From Dryococelus australis (Eukaryota > Arthropoda > Insecta > Phasmatodea > Phasmatidae), in NCBI GenBank assembly GCA_029891345.1, contig CM056994.1:62093251-62157250 (forward strand): a stretch of DNA of 64,000 nt, in the 5' to 3' direction. Position 1 is the first letter of the stretch. Each line of letters starts with the position of its first letter. The position numbers and the translations under genes were made by a program. Shown in pieces: positions 47,866 through 58,742 of the stretch. Below the pieces are notes generated by a model that worked only from the letters and a program-made list of their open reading frames with translations, had not been told where the DNA came from and did no database searches.

Positions 47866-48172
47866 CACACTTGCAAAAATTAAACACACTGCAATTGTTA
47901 ATTTACAAACATACGCAGATAACATATCCTTAGACACAATAATTGTGCGATATCTTTCACGAATGTATCCATGGTATATACGAGTACACTAAACATTGCA
48001 ATCGCATGGCGCGGCGTATGCATTTTCATACATTAATATTCCTTTTCGTTAGTCGCCGAATAAATAAATAATAGATTATAGTTTCAAGGCGTGTTTATAT
48101 GCCAAACGCAAGAATAAGAATATTCAGAACAACTAGAGTTCATATAGCACTCGCAAGGCTGTTCAATATCAA
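47866..48172. repeat. Right arm of the inverted duplication; lies ~290 bp before the FTSJ1 start codon
   Basis: Inverted copy of 46845-47183 with a spacer of about 680 bp. Its outer end is about 290 bp upstream of the FTSJ1 ATG, so it may overlap the promoter. No transposase or target duplication was recognised. Confidence 0.88.
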
Positions 48173-48460
48173 TAATGTTTATCACCTGAGCCTTTTTTAC
48201 CGGAAAACAACCGCCTAACTTCACGTTATAAACATTCTTCACTTGTTTACATTGCACAGTATAGGACCTACAGCCTCTGACTCCATTGGCGTTGGTCTAT
48301 AGCGTCTCGTACTTATATCTTTGGAATCAGTGAAAAAAACAAAAATATTAATCAAACAATACTTATTCAATCAAGTGTTACTTGTTCTTTGTGCTCATTA
48401 GTTCTAATGACATTTTGTTTGCGAGCTGCAGGTGTGAACTGCATACATTAAAGTGCAAGA

Positions 48461-48587
48461 ATGGTTCGTTCTTCGTGTTCTAAAGACAAACGTGATGTTT
48501 ACTACCGGATGGCCAAAGAGGACGGTTGGAGAGCCAGGAGTGCATTTAAACTGTTACAGATCGATGAAGAATTTAAGATATTTGAAG
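48461..48587 (+). CDS. FTSJ1: FTSJ1 (TRM7) exon 1: tRNA 2'-O-methyltransferase, N-terminus
   Basis: FTSJ1/Trm7 uses S-adenosylmethionine to 2'-O-methylate positions 32 and 34 in the anticodon loop of selected tRNAs. It works with partner proteins (THADA/Trm732 for 32, WDR6/Trm734 for 34). Exon 1 encodes [20 protein letters not shown] then [16 protein letters not shown], the highly conserved start of the family. The Lys in AFKL is the first residue of the K-D-K-E catalytic set. The ATG at 48461 matches the family start (MGRxSKDKRD…). The exon ends in phase 1 at GAAG|GTGATT. The following intron is about 11.9 kb and full of transposons. No other exon lies between, since exon 2 resumes exactly in frame. 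Confidence 0.95.
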
Positions 48588-48719
48588 GTGATTTGCAATA
48601 ATTTCTCTAAATGTTTGTAAAATGTAAATTAATATTCGGAAAACTTTTTCGGGATTCTTGTAGAACACGATACCATGTATTTACACATACGTTTAATAAT
48701 AATAATAACACTCGCAATC

Positions 48720-50008
48720 AGGCTACCGCCCGGTTACGAGCTCTCTCACTTCTTATCTGACTAAACTCCTCGCCCACTCCCTTCCTGAACTTTCCAACCC
48801 CCTTCGCACATACCGATTTTACCCGAAACACATTCCACTCCTTCACAGACCTCACTGGCATGGATTGCCTAATTTACTCTGTTCTCCTCCACACACACAC
48901 TGATGCTCCTCACTGTTGTTTCCTCTCCCTCTAAACAGCCACTTAGTGTGCAGTGCAGTCCTCCCTATCTTCCTTCATTCACCTTCCTGTACATCCTGAC
49001 TAGCGGTTCAACTCTCTTTCTGCCCTTCAATGAGCTCCATCCCATTTCTTTCATCATCACTGGTAGCCTATAGTTCCCTTCACCCTCTCCGTCCTGCCCT
49101 TGCCTTCTCCACTTACCCTTCATCTATCTTGCTGTCCTCTGCACCTTCTCCAGCTCCTGCACCTCCACCTCCACATACTGACCCCACACTGCCGCAGCAT
49201 ATTCTAACATCGGCCGTGCGCTATGCCTTCTGCTTCACCTCACAGCTGACTCCCATCAGCCCCCTTACCAACATACCCAGAGCCCTTCTTCCCTTTGCAA
49301 CCACCCTCTACCTGTTTTTTTCATCTGGCGTTTCCCTTCAATACAATCCCTAGATACTTATATTCTGCTGCTACTTCTATCTCTTGGGTCTCCTATCTGT
49401 ACATGTCCCTGCTTATTACCTTCTTCCTTGTAAACCTCACTACCTTAGGTTTTCTTACATTTATCTTCATTTTGTTTTCCCTGGTTCACAACCATATCTT
49501 GTCAATGTCTGTCTGCAAGTCCCCCCTCCATCCTTTTTGCCACTTCTGCATACACACAACTCAATTGTCTGCAAAAAATCTTATTTTCCACTAACCTTCA
49601 AACCCATGTCATTTATCATTATGGTAAACAACAAAAGACCCAACATGCTTCCCTACAGCACCCCTGACGTAACCTTTCCTCCCCCCAATATTGCCTCCTC
49701 TACTTTCACCCTCTGCCTTCGCACCCCGAGGAAGTCCCCATTCCATTCTACTACCCTCTTATCTGGCCCATGGGGCACCTTATCAAATGCTTTCTCAAAA
49801 TCTATGAAGCAAGCATCCACCTGCTTCCCCATATCATCTGCACCAGATCCTCTAATAGTCCAGCTAGCTGAGTCTCACGTGATTATCTCTTCCTGAAACC
49901 ATGCTACGATTCCTCCAACCAATTCCTCTTGTTCATAACCCTCACCACATACTGGAACACCAGCGTCTCCATTTCCTTTCCCGCGCTCAATGTAAGTCTC
50001 ACCGGTTT
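48720..50008 (-). pseudogene. LINE ORF2 3' part: reverse transcriptase palm and tail, decayed
   Basis: Pieces include SHGFRKR, a finger/palm stretch and a FADN at 49564-49575, where the active-site FADD should be; the second Asp is changed to Asn. Downstream are VYAEVAKRM and MLEYAAAVWGQYVEVEVQEL then EKVQRTARYMKGKW, the family tail. The last residues, MMKEMGWSSLKGRKS, near 48725 match the usual C-terminal motif. The reverse transcriptase would be inactive. Confidence 0.75.
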
Positions 50009-51462
50009 TTAGCTACCAGTCTTTCCCCTATCCTCTTCCTGCTTGTATATAGGTACCACTATTGCATCCTTCCAACCTTGTGGTAACTTACCCTCTCCTA
50101 AGGACGTGTTAAACACCACCTCCAAATATTTCACCAACTCTCTCCCACCAAACTTTAGTGCTGTGTTTCCTATCCCATCTGGTCCACCTGCCTTACTGCT
50201 CTTGAAACCTCTAATTACCATTTTATCTCCTACTCCTACTTTGCAGCATCTCCAATTTTTTCTGGTCATTTGTTATGGACCTACCATCCCTTCCTTTTAG
50301 CAGAAGGATTCATTCCTCTACTCCCCTTAACTTCCTAACATACCTAAACAATTTCCCCCCGTTCCTTGCCTTTTCCTTCTTCCACCATGTTCCCTAAAAA
50401 TACATTCCTTGCCTGTTTGATCCTTTCGAGCTCCTTTCCCATCTGTTTTATCATTTCCTTACATCTTATCATCCCTTCATTTCTCCACTTGGCATGTAAT
50501 TTTCTATACTTCCTCCGCATTTTTAGAATCTCCTGTCCAGAATATAGCGGCTCTCCCCTAGGCCGTAATCTTTTCTTTGGCACACATTCCTCCAACATAA
50601 CCTCTATTATTCTTCTAAACTCATTCCATAATTTTTCCACACTTTCCTTCCATAGACCATTTTTCAAACCTATCTCTCAGAAAGATTTCTGCCCCCTTCT
50701 TGTCTCCTCTCCCATACTGCCACACCAACATTTCTGCCTCTTGCTCTTCTCTCACCCTGCCAAGCCCAATTTCCACAACGGGAATATGGTGGTCGTTTAT
50801 GCCATCCAATACTATTGCATCAATTACAACATTCTTAGGTCTGACTAACACCACATCCAGCACTGACCCACACCCTCTTCATTCCACCTCGTAGGTATTT
50901 CTACTACCTGCACCAAGCCTCTGTTGGCCAACTGTGCTGCCATTCTCTGCATCATGCTACCCGTTCCTTCTACACACACTATCCATCTCATACCTGGCAT
51001 ATTCAAATCCCCTGCTACAACCACCCACTGCCTGCCCTTCAGTTTATCGACCCTCTCCTTGATCATTTCAATTGCCTGCCATCCCTGTCCTGGTGGTCTA
51101 TACGCTGCCAGCAAAGTAATCCTCCTATTACTACCCTGACCTAATTTAATTTCCTTCGCCTCAACATCCTCACTAATCCATTCTACTGCTCCTTTCAGCC
51201 CCTCCTTTACACATACCATTATTCCTCCTCCTCTCCCATCACTGTCTTTTCTTAAGATGGTGAACCTATCCTGCCTACATTCAATGTCCAGCACTTCCTC
51301 AGTCAGCCAAATCTCCACGGCTACCACTATATACACCCCATGCCCTTCAACATTTCCCCAGAAGCCTTCCAGCTTGTTGTGCACACTCCTACAGTTCACC
51401 ACCATTATCCTTATGCTAATACTCTGCTTTACCCTCCTACTTTGCTTACCTGCTATCTCCAC
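50009..51462 (-). pseudogene. LINE ORF2 5' part: AP endonuclease and start of reverse transcriptase
   Basis: The frame 51462-50845 (205 codons open) has MVVNCRSVHNKLEGFW, VVAVEIWLTEEV, GGGIMVCVKEGLK, ITLLAAYRPPGQGW and VVVAGDLNMPGMRW. The N, E, Y-R-P and D-x-N motifs are those of exonuclease/endonuclease/phosphatase-type LINE nucleases. It continues shifted as MLDVVLVRPKNVV and INDHHIPVVEIGL (50863-50621), the SDH-like C-terminal endonuclease block. A Lys/Arg-rich linker (50667-50344) leads to KSSKAGGPDGIGNTALKF and WKDAIVVPIYKQE (50269-50009), the first reverse transcriptase blocks. Confidence 0.85.
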
Positions 51463-51538
51463 CCCTGCGTCCTCATCTGTGCTATTCTCTCAATTTCACA
51501 CTTCTTCTGTTTCCGGGCTCCTCTCTCAATTTCTATTA

Positions 51539-51770
51539 TAGGCTGTTCACTGTAAAGTGAGCACTGGCCCTTCTAAATTTTTCCTTTCCTTATATTTCCA
51601 TCTTCTTGCTGCTTTTTAATATAAACATTGTAATGTGGTGAATAAACATAGTGTATACATTTCACCACCCTCAAAATTTAATGCCTGATGCTGCAATAAG
51701 ATATATTTATTAGTAGTTAAAGCTTATTGGGAGGGCCTTAAAAAGTGCTCACTTAACCGTGAACAGCATA
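51539..51770. mobile_element. TA-flanked MITE, copy 1 (inside the LINE)
   Basis: 232 bp. The left end is TAGGCTGTTCACTGTAAAGT and the right end, reversed, is TATGCTGTTCACGGTTAAGT. Both are followed by GAGCAC. TA lies on each side (51537-51538 and 51771-51772). The interior is AT-rich, with an AATAAACAT(A/T) stretch and no ORF. It sits between LINE ORF1 and ORF2 and is therefore younger than the LINE. Confidence 0.85.
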
Positions 51771-51772
51771 TA

Positions 51773-53100
51773 CAACACTTGCTGCTCAGCCCTGACCACT
51801 CCATACAGCCAGCTACTTCCCTACCTAACAGATCACCTAGTATTCTCTTTTCCTGCACTATCAGGTGAACCTGGTCCCTCCCTACACTTTCCCAGCCTAC
51901 CCATTTCCTACTATTTATAAATGTAGCCCTCAAATCCCTACATACCCTCTCACAGACCTCACTCACAGCTACTGCATTCCTGTAGGTTAATCCTTTTCTA
52001 ACAAGCATGCCACAGACTACTGCCACCCTGCTACCTCTCATACTATTAACTCTTTCCTCCAAATCTCTGACCACCAAATGCTTCTTTATATGTACATATT
52101 CAATTTCCTGATCTCCTTCAACTCCACCCCCTTCACAATAGAGCTGCCTAGAAAAACTATCTCTGGCTCATTTTCTACAACTTTTTCCTGCTTTTGTGCC
52201 CCTTCCATCCAGATGCCTCCCCTTGTCTATTCCATCTCATTGTCTCTTACCTGATCCCTGTCTCCAGCCTCTGGCCATGAACTGTCCACTTTGTCCTGCT
52301 TGCTGGTCTTTACTAAACCCATCCCTACAAGCCTTCGCATACTGCTCTATACATACTGTTTCCCGTTCAGCTATTCTTTTTGGCTTCCTGCCTACTATCA
52401 CCTTATCCCATGCTATTGTTTCCCACTCCTCTAACCTTATTTGCTTCCTTGTCTTTCCTACTGCCTTATCCCTTTCTAAAGCTTCCAGCTCCTCTATCCT
52501 CCTTAAACTTACCATCTATATTTCTGCCTCCCTTCTTCTCTGCCTTTCCTCCTGCAGTTCCTTGTGCAGCCCTGTTTGCATTCTGCCTAACTCTTTCTCC
52601 CTTCTCCTCATCTTGACCTCCTGTAGAACACCTTTCGTACCTTCCAATTCCTCTTAACTTCTCCACCCCTGTTTCTACGCTACACTTACCCATCTCATTC
52701 CTGACCTTTTCCTCCATCCTCTCTATCCTATTCATAATTTCCCTCTCTTTCCTGCTCACTAATTATACCATCTCCCCTTTCCACCTCTCTTCTTTAGCCA
52801 CTTCCATCCTTGTCACTGGCACATCCTCTAGAAAACTTCCCATTAGCATATCCAAAATCCAGTTTCCACCTTCTCCATCTATTTGTATTTCCTTTTCTAA
52901 AGTTAATTTATCTCCTACTACCGCCACTATTCCCTTTCCCTCAGCACATTCCTTACACCTCCACTCATGCTCCTGATCCTTACACAGTCTGTATACCAGC
53001 CACACACTGGTCGCACTGTACGCCGCTATCATACCTCCTCCACACCTTCCCACATCCCCTGTACTTGCACCGCCATACCATTTTCTTTTCCCTCGGAACT
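51773..53100 (-). pseudogene. LINE ORF1: PHD-like finger, coiled coil, SGNH-esterase-like domain
   Basis: From about 53090 the frame reads MVWRCKYRGCGKVWRRYDSG then VQCDQC. After a shift it continues CKDQEHEWRCKECAEGKG, giving the Cys pairs and Trp of a PHD-like finger. A charged region with coiled-coil character follows (IMNRIERMEEKVRNEMG, 52730-52470; RRIEELEALERDKAV, 52510). The C-terminal part (about 52150-51780) has LGSSIVKGVELKE, VVRDLEERVNSMRGSRVAVV and ATFINSRKWVGWE. This is the layout of the GDSL/SGNH hydrolase-like domain of CR1-type ORF1 proteins (…GDSIVRG…). At least three frameshifts are present. Confidence 0.7.
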
Positions 53101-53260
53101 ACACACATGCTTTCCCTAAGTTAAAGCTATCTTCACTTATAAAATAACACCAAATATTTATATATAAACACTTATTATAAACTAGCCTAACTTACACAAT
53201 AACCCCACTTACCACATACAAGAACAAAGGCCTCGGCCACGTGCACACAATAAACAAAGA

Positions 53261-53320
53261 ACACTACTCCCTCCTTATAACCAATTAGGTACACTACTCC
53301 CTCCTTATAACCAATTAGGT
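53261..53320. repeat. Perfect 30-bp tandem duplication in the LINE 5' leader
   Basis: ACACTACTCCCTCCTTATAA followed by CCAATTAGGT occurs twice head to tail with no mismatch (53261-53290 and 53291-53320). It lies about 160-220 bp upstream of ORF1 of the minus-strand LINE. Confidence 0.95.
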
Positions 53321-53519
53321 ACCACATAAATACCTAATCTGACTCATTTTACACTACAAACTACTCTACATATAGTACTACTCTACTGCTAGTATCTAGT
53401 TACACGCAAAAAAAAAAACCCCTTAATTTATTTGTTTTTACTGTTGCCCCATCCCTTTTCTTTCACAGTCAAATGGGGCATCCACGGGAATGTAGGGGTT
53501 TTCGGGCGGGGACACATTT

Positions 53520-55700
53520 ACAATTTAATACTGATATATTTCAAACACTGTGAATTGCAAAATGTAGTACAAATAAATTTTCTAAAATAATGCAACATTA
53601 CATGTTTTCAAATACTGACAAGACAAATTTGTTTCTTGAAAAATAGCGCACTCACAAAATATTGCCCAGCAGGCACACACATAGCATGTATTAAAATATT
53701 TAGGTATCAACCTTTAAATGAAAGGTACACAATCAAAAAGTAGTATGTACTGAACTTTAGTCAGTTGACACGTCACCTTACATGATGCTACAAGAGCATA
53801 GTGACTTTTTATCACAGTGCCAAGTGCTTATTAAATCTCTCCACAAATACTTTTAAAGAGTACAAAATGGATTAATTCGGCTCCATCCAAATTCATGACA
53901 ATAAGCAATCGTAAGCGAGAATAAACCATTTACGTGCCATTAATAGGATCTCAACACAACCCACTCGATCCCAAGTGAAGCTTATTCATTTACAAATCAC
54001 TGCCCTCATACAGGCAGAACAATTCATTAGTCTGGGAATTTTCAGTTGTTCAAATTAATAACCATATTTTAAATCATAACTCAGCTTAAAATCAACAGGC
54101 TGTAACCCCACACGTCTGTTCACATGCGAATATGCCTCCCATCAAGGCTCAGCTAAAATACAATAAAAGGATGCCTAATAAAAATAAGCCAGCTTTAAGG
54201 CAGAGCATTCAATCTCGCTCAGGCAAGCACATGAAAATATTTGGTACAGTACAGTTTACTTTTATGTAACGTAGCGGCACATTATGAACCACCCGCACCA
54301 AAATAATTTAAAATTACTCACAATGCCGCACCATTTGTATGGTCTACCAAAGGAAATTGTGATAAAGAAACACATTAAAAATATTTCACTAAAAATTACC
54401 ATTAAAATATATGTAAGGACGGTGGCGCCCTTGATACAGTGAGGGCTGAACAAAGCACCTATCCATAAAAATTCGTATGACACAATTAAAAATGTCCTCC
54501 ATAGTTATGTCAGCCATGGAGAGCCTTGCGCTAGCATAATTCTGCACGGCCAGGCAAGCCAAATGGGGCACAACACAAGCAATGATACTATGCGTTCTGA
54601 ATTAGCAGAAACATTCCTGGCAAACCAAATGCAACGTACTCAGCTTGACACACAAACTATAGTACGCTACAAAAAAATATGTGCACCCACCTAATGTTAC
54701 AAAGGTGAACACTAAAGAAATAAGCAAAATTAATGCCCAAACTAAATTACTGCTGTATACGACTCGTTCCCTTCTGTCGTCATCGCGTAGACTAACACTA
54801 TTCTTTCAGAACCAAAATTACATTATAAAAAAAAGTGCCCAGCACAAATATTGCAATTTAGCTTCACACCAATCGCCATTCGTGATGGTGAATTCTGCTT
54901 CCCGCAGAAGTGGTCAGCTCAGCTCGCAGGAGTAGAATAACAGGGATCCCGTCGCACATACCAGCTGACCAGTGATCCCCTCCAAATTAATGATGCACAT
55001 GGGAGGGGAGGTAGGGGAGAGGAGGCGCAAGAAAGAGGAAATCTGAATCCGATCAGCCTAGGGCGAAAAGTTTTTTGCGCCACTATCTGAAATCACAAAA
55101 GAACACGATAGCACAGCAGCACCTTTGCAAACCCCAGCCCTAAACATCCCTCACTAGTAAGTCCCAAAAATAGGCATTTGAAAACAGTTCACAATAGAGC
55201 TCTTGCAACCCATACTCATCTCACACACAAACAGTTTCTGTAGAAAAGGTACACATAGGGGAAAGGAAAACGAAGAAAGTTCAAGTGTAGAAAAGTAGGA
55301 ACAATATCCAAACCATACAGACAGTACATCGACAATCACATAAAAAATTATAGCAAATAACATCTTCAGAGAGTCTTGAAATGTTGTGACAAACAAAGTT
55401 CTTCCCTGGGGAAGACACGCAAGGGGCCTGGAAGCTGAGCGCCGAGAGCTGGGTCTCTTCTTGAGCTGCGAGGGCAGGGCTGGGGTGACGAGATCCCATC
55501 AGCAACTCCATGAGGGCGGTGACCAGTTCCACATGCGCAGCCAGTAGATGGAGACTCTTCAGAACCAATCGGGAGAAAGAGAGGTAAAAACAAAATATGG
55601 GAGACATTAGCATAGGGAATAAATTAAATACAAAAAACAAGAAAAGGAAAAGGAATAAGGGAAAAAGGGGGTGCACTAGATACAAATACAATACAAACAA
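53520..55700. other. FTSJ1 intron 1 segment between the LINE and the Gypsy fragment
   Basis: No exon or transposon domain recognised. Composition rises in GC near 54.9-55.6 kb. If the adjacent minus-strand Gypsy fragment kept its 3' LTR it would lie here, but no second LTR exists to confirm one. Confidence 0.4.
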
Positions 55701-55739
55701 CTCAAGACCAAGATACATCCACCACAAAGGGCACTTACA

Positions 55740-56690
55740 CTCTAGATACAAATTTTTTGGCACATGTGTGCCTTGCGAAATAATCTACTCAATGACGGAA
55801 GGACTAATTTCATGGTGTTGGGGCCCTAAAACTTTACACATATTTTATTTTGGAATGAGCTTGGAAGTGGTGTTGCTGGCCAGGTCCGCCAGAAGGTAGC
55901 TCTTCACCAAAACACGGTCCCCGACGACAAAATCCGCGGGGATGCGTGAAGCACTTGATCTCTCATTAACAGAGTCTTAAGCGGCAGCCAGACGCTTCTG
56001 CACCTCACACAACAACCTGTCCCGGTCAACCTCAGAATGGAGAAGGAAGGGGGGAATATTTCAAAGATGCAGAAAAGGATGTGAAAGAGGATGACCCAAA
56101 AAAGGCAAAGATGGTGGGGCCCCTGTGGAACCATGAAGAGCACTATTAAATCCCACATTAATCAAATCCAGATCCTCGTCCCAGCGAGTATGGTTTTGAT
56201 TATAGAATATTGTGATACAGGCTTTAAGATCTTTATTGAAACGTTCCACTTGATTACCCTTTGGGTAATAAGGGCTAGAAGTAAAATGTTTCATCTCCCA
56301 TCTAAAGCACATATCCCTAAATAAAGCTGAAGTAAAATACCAGGCATTATCCATCAAAATCTCTGCTGGAGCCCTAAAAACCTTCCTGACGTGTTCACAC
56401 AGGGCCTTGTTGATGATCGAGGACTTCATATTCCTGTGAGGGAGAAGGATAAACGTACTAAACGTATCCAAAAGGATTAGCACACACATTGTCTTTCCTT
56501 GAATGAACCAAAGGACCAAACACATCAAGATGCACAGTGTCCCATGGACCCTCTGGAAGATGACTAACATTCTGGCCCACATTCGCTTGCCTGGCCGGCT
56601 TGTCCTTCTGGAAAGCCTCACAGGAATGTACAAAATTCCCCACCTCACTCCTCAGCATTGGCCAAGCAAAATGGCTAGCAATCATTTGGA
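55740..56690 (-). pseudogene. Gypsy integrase
   Basis: The ORF 56685-56458 gives the zinc-binding region (IASHFAWPMLRSEVGNFVHS then CEAFQKDKP) and the start of the core, WDTVHLDVFGPL (first Asp). The ORF 56648-56061, one frame over, has LLDTFSTFILL, ILMDNAWYFTSALF (second Asp) and YYPKGNQVERFNKDLKACI (Glu). The C-terminal part to ~55740 has NERSSASRIPADFVVGDRVL-like sequence, a typical integrase tail. The DDE triad is present, but shifts break the frame. Confidence 0.88.
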
Positions 56691-56967
56691 ACGTTCAACT
56701 TATTCCCTGATGACCTCCCAACATGGAGTCATGGAAATATGAGATCACCATGGGACGTAAGGACTGGGGAACCACAATCTTGCGCGCTCTTGACCATAAA
56801 ATAAAGTACATCCCTCTCCAATACATATGGCAGAACTACGCCATTATTAAGGTCCCTCACCACTTGGGGATCGAAGTCATCGTCCCTTTGCGTCTCCTGC
56901 AGTTTTACAAAAAACTCGGGGAAACCTTGAATTAAATTGACCGAAGCCAAGGGAGCGGCACTCAGAC

Positions 56968-57432
56968 TCACTTCAAAGCTGTCCGGGTCGAACATTCGTG
57001 AAAGCGCATCAGTAACCTGATTGTCGGATGATGCACCTTGAAGCAAAATCTCGACAAACGCAAAACCCGTTGCCCATGTTTCCCCAGCTGCTGTGGGTGA
57101 CTGAGAACCCAGCTTACGGCCTGATTATCCGTGAACAGGTCGCACTTTTCATGCTCAATATACAAAGCAAACTTCTCCAAGCCAAAAATGCAGGCGAGCT
57201 CTCTTTATCGTAAATTCCAAGCTTTCTTTCAGTTTAGGAAAGGGTATGACTCGCAAAGGCCACTGAAGCGAGACTGCATTCGACCCACTAACTGAGAATA
57301 GCTCCCAAGGCTAGGGAGGAGGTGCCCACCTGAACGACAAAACGCTTGGAGAAATCCGGAAGATGGAGAGTAGGCAACGAGGACAGAATACCCTATGAGG
57401 CAGATAAGGCGTTTTCCAGCTTGGTACCCCAA
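56968..57432 (-). pseudogene. Gypsy RNase H (frameshifted)
   Basis: At about 57345-57260, read in a shifted frame, is VVQVGTSSLALGAILSQ, the start of a Gypsy RNase H. The ORF 57180-56968 continues EKFALYIEHEKCDLFTDNQA then VSWVLSHPQQLGKHGQRVLR, which carries the conserved TDNxA and the L.…R(V/W)xxxL blocks. Two frameshifts separate the parts. Confidence 0.75.
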
Positions 57433-57579
57433 ACAGTCAACAAGACATTGTGCTTCCCTATGCGAGATGTTATTACATCACTGAGCTCTGCCTTCAACCG
57501 ATCTAGGCTGACCATAAAGGCAACCTGACTCGAGTTGCCCTGAGAGGAGGTGGATTGTATTACCGGCACTTCATGGGTG

Positions 57580-58330
57580 TGCAACCCTATGCGAATATTC
57601 CATGCAAAGTCGAAGGACAAATAGTCAAAGTGACGACCCCCTGAGATTTCCCCAAAAGCTCCAATCCCAAGATAATATCCTGGGACAGATGATTAAAAAC
57701 CCAAAACGGAAATGTCCAAGAGAATTGGCCAATTTTAAAGTGAAAATTGACCACAATCTCCGACCTCACGACATCGCCATTGAATAGCAACACAGATTCT
57801 TTTCTGGCATGATGCTGACACATCCCATAGACACAATTTTCAAGTCCAGGAGCTGGTTGACAAACACCCTACTAATGACGCAATGTGTCGCCCCATTGTC
57901 AACAAGCATGGGGAAATTCCTACCACCACAGGTAATTGTGATGAAACAATTCAAAATATTGCATGGCCTTTTATTTAGCATGCGACTGGCACCCTTTACC
58001 AGTTATGAGCCGTTTCCCATGCGAGGGCAGAAATGACGAACGTGTCCTGACTTGCCGCAGTGGAAGCAGTTTCTTTCCGTGAGACTGCACTTCGTCTGCC
58101 TACACTCGGCAGCGACGTGTCCCATATGGATGCAGTTGACACAATGCATGGGCACACCACGCCGGCTGCTCTGTCTGTCACCTTGAAGAGGGATAAATAA
58201 CCCCCCTATCTTTGTACCGCCAAAACCGTTTGATGGAGGAAAGTCAGTCTGATATTGTGCTGTAGCCAAAACCCTACCCTGGGAATAGTTGGCCGAAACC
58301 CTACCCTGGGAATGGTATAAGTGATCAAAG
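57580..58330 (-). pseudogene. Gypsy Gag C-terminus with two CCHC knuckles, and protease
   Basis: Two knuckles, CVNCIHMGHVAAEC and CFHCGKSGHVRHFC, both C-x2-C-x4-H-x4-C, lie at about 58155-58030. They are the nucleocapsid RNA-binding motifs. In the next frame (57981-57766) is FPMLVDNGATHCVISRVFV, the aspartic protease active site with D-N-G in place of the usual D-T/S-G. The frame then continues through NHLSQDIILGLELLGKS (57823-57587), the typical flap-to-end block ILG.(D/E)…. The first ~35 residues of the ORF starting at 58437 are antisense to Copia and not Gag. Confidence 0.85.
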
Positions 58331-58742
58331 TTAGTGTTGGAGTCTTTGGGTTTTGTTACGTCAAATAAAGAACTATGTGTCTTTATAAAGAAATCTGGGA
58401 ACAAATTGGTTGTAATTGCCTTGTATGTGGATGACATTTTGTTTTTGTAATGATGTGGATAAAAAAAGGAAAATTAGAGAACAGTTGACTTTTAAATTTA
58501 AAATTAAATATCTAGGTAAGGCAAGTTATGTACTAGGTATAAGTATAGAACAGGTTGGTGGATAAATTTCTTTGAGCCAAGAGCAGTACATTGAAAACAT
58601 TCTGTGTAAATACAATATGTCAAGTTGTAAGCAGGTCAGTACTCTACTGGAGCCTAGATCAAGACTAAGAAAACCTGAAAAGGGGGAAGTTCTTAAAGAA
58701 AATGTACCATATCAGAGCGTCATAGGTTCATTAATGTATCTA

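Larger units (their letters stand above)
48709..53480 (-). mobile_element. CR1-like non-LTR retrotransposon (LINE), antisense in FTSJ1 intron 1
   Basis: Read on the minus strand, the order is 5' leader, ORF1 (PHD-like finger, coiled coil, SGNH-esterase-like), ORF2 (AP endonuclease, reverse transcriptase) and a 3' tail of (TTA)n at 48694-48708. The 3' microsatellite tail and an ORF1 with PHD-type finger and esterase are features known from CR1-group elements. The element is nearly full length but dead through many shifts and stops. A MITE is inserted between ORF1 and ORF2 (51539-51770). Confidence 0.85.
55740..58330 (-). mobile_element. Gypsy-type LTR retrotransposon fragment (gag-protease-RNase H-integrase), minus strand
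   Basis: Reading leftward from 58330: Gag zinc knuckles, protease, a remnant of the reverse transcriptase/RNase H joint, RNase H, integrase zinc region, DDE core and C-terminal domain. Most of the reverse transcriptase between about 57500 and 57400 is deleted. The 5' end is cut off where Copia sequence on the other strand begins. It lies in FTSJ1 intron 1. Confidence 0.85.

Noticed and set aside
55281-55763. 160-codon minus-strand ORF with hydrophobic segments as a possible envelope gene after the Gypsy integrase
   Set aside because: Hydrophobicity alone; no signal peptide, furin site or fusion motif, and the first part is the end of the integrase region.
58331-58437. N-terminal part of the minus-strand ORF 58437-58003 as Gag
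   Set aside because: This part is the antisense of the Copia reverse transcriptase block; true Gag homology starts below about 58330.
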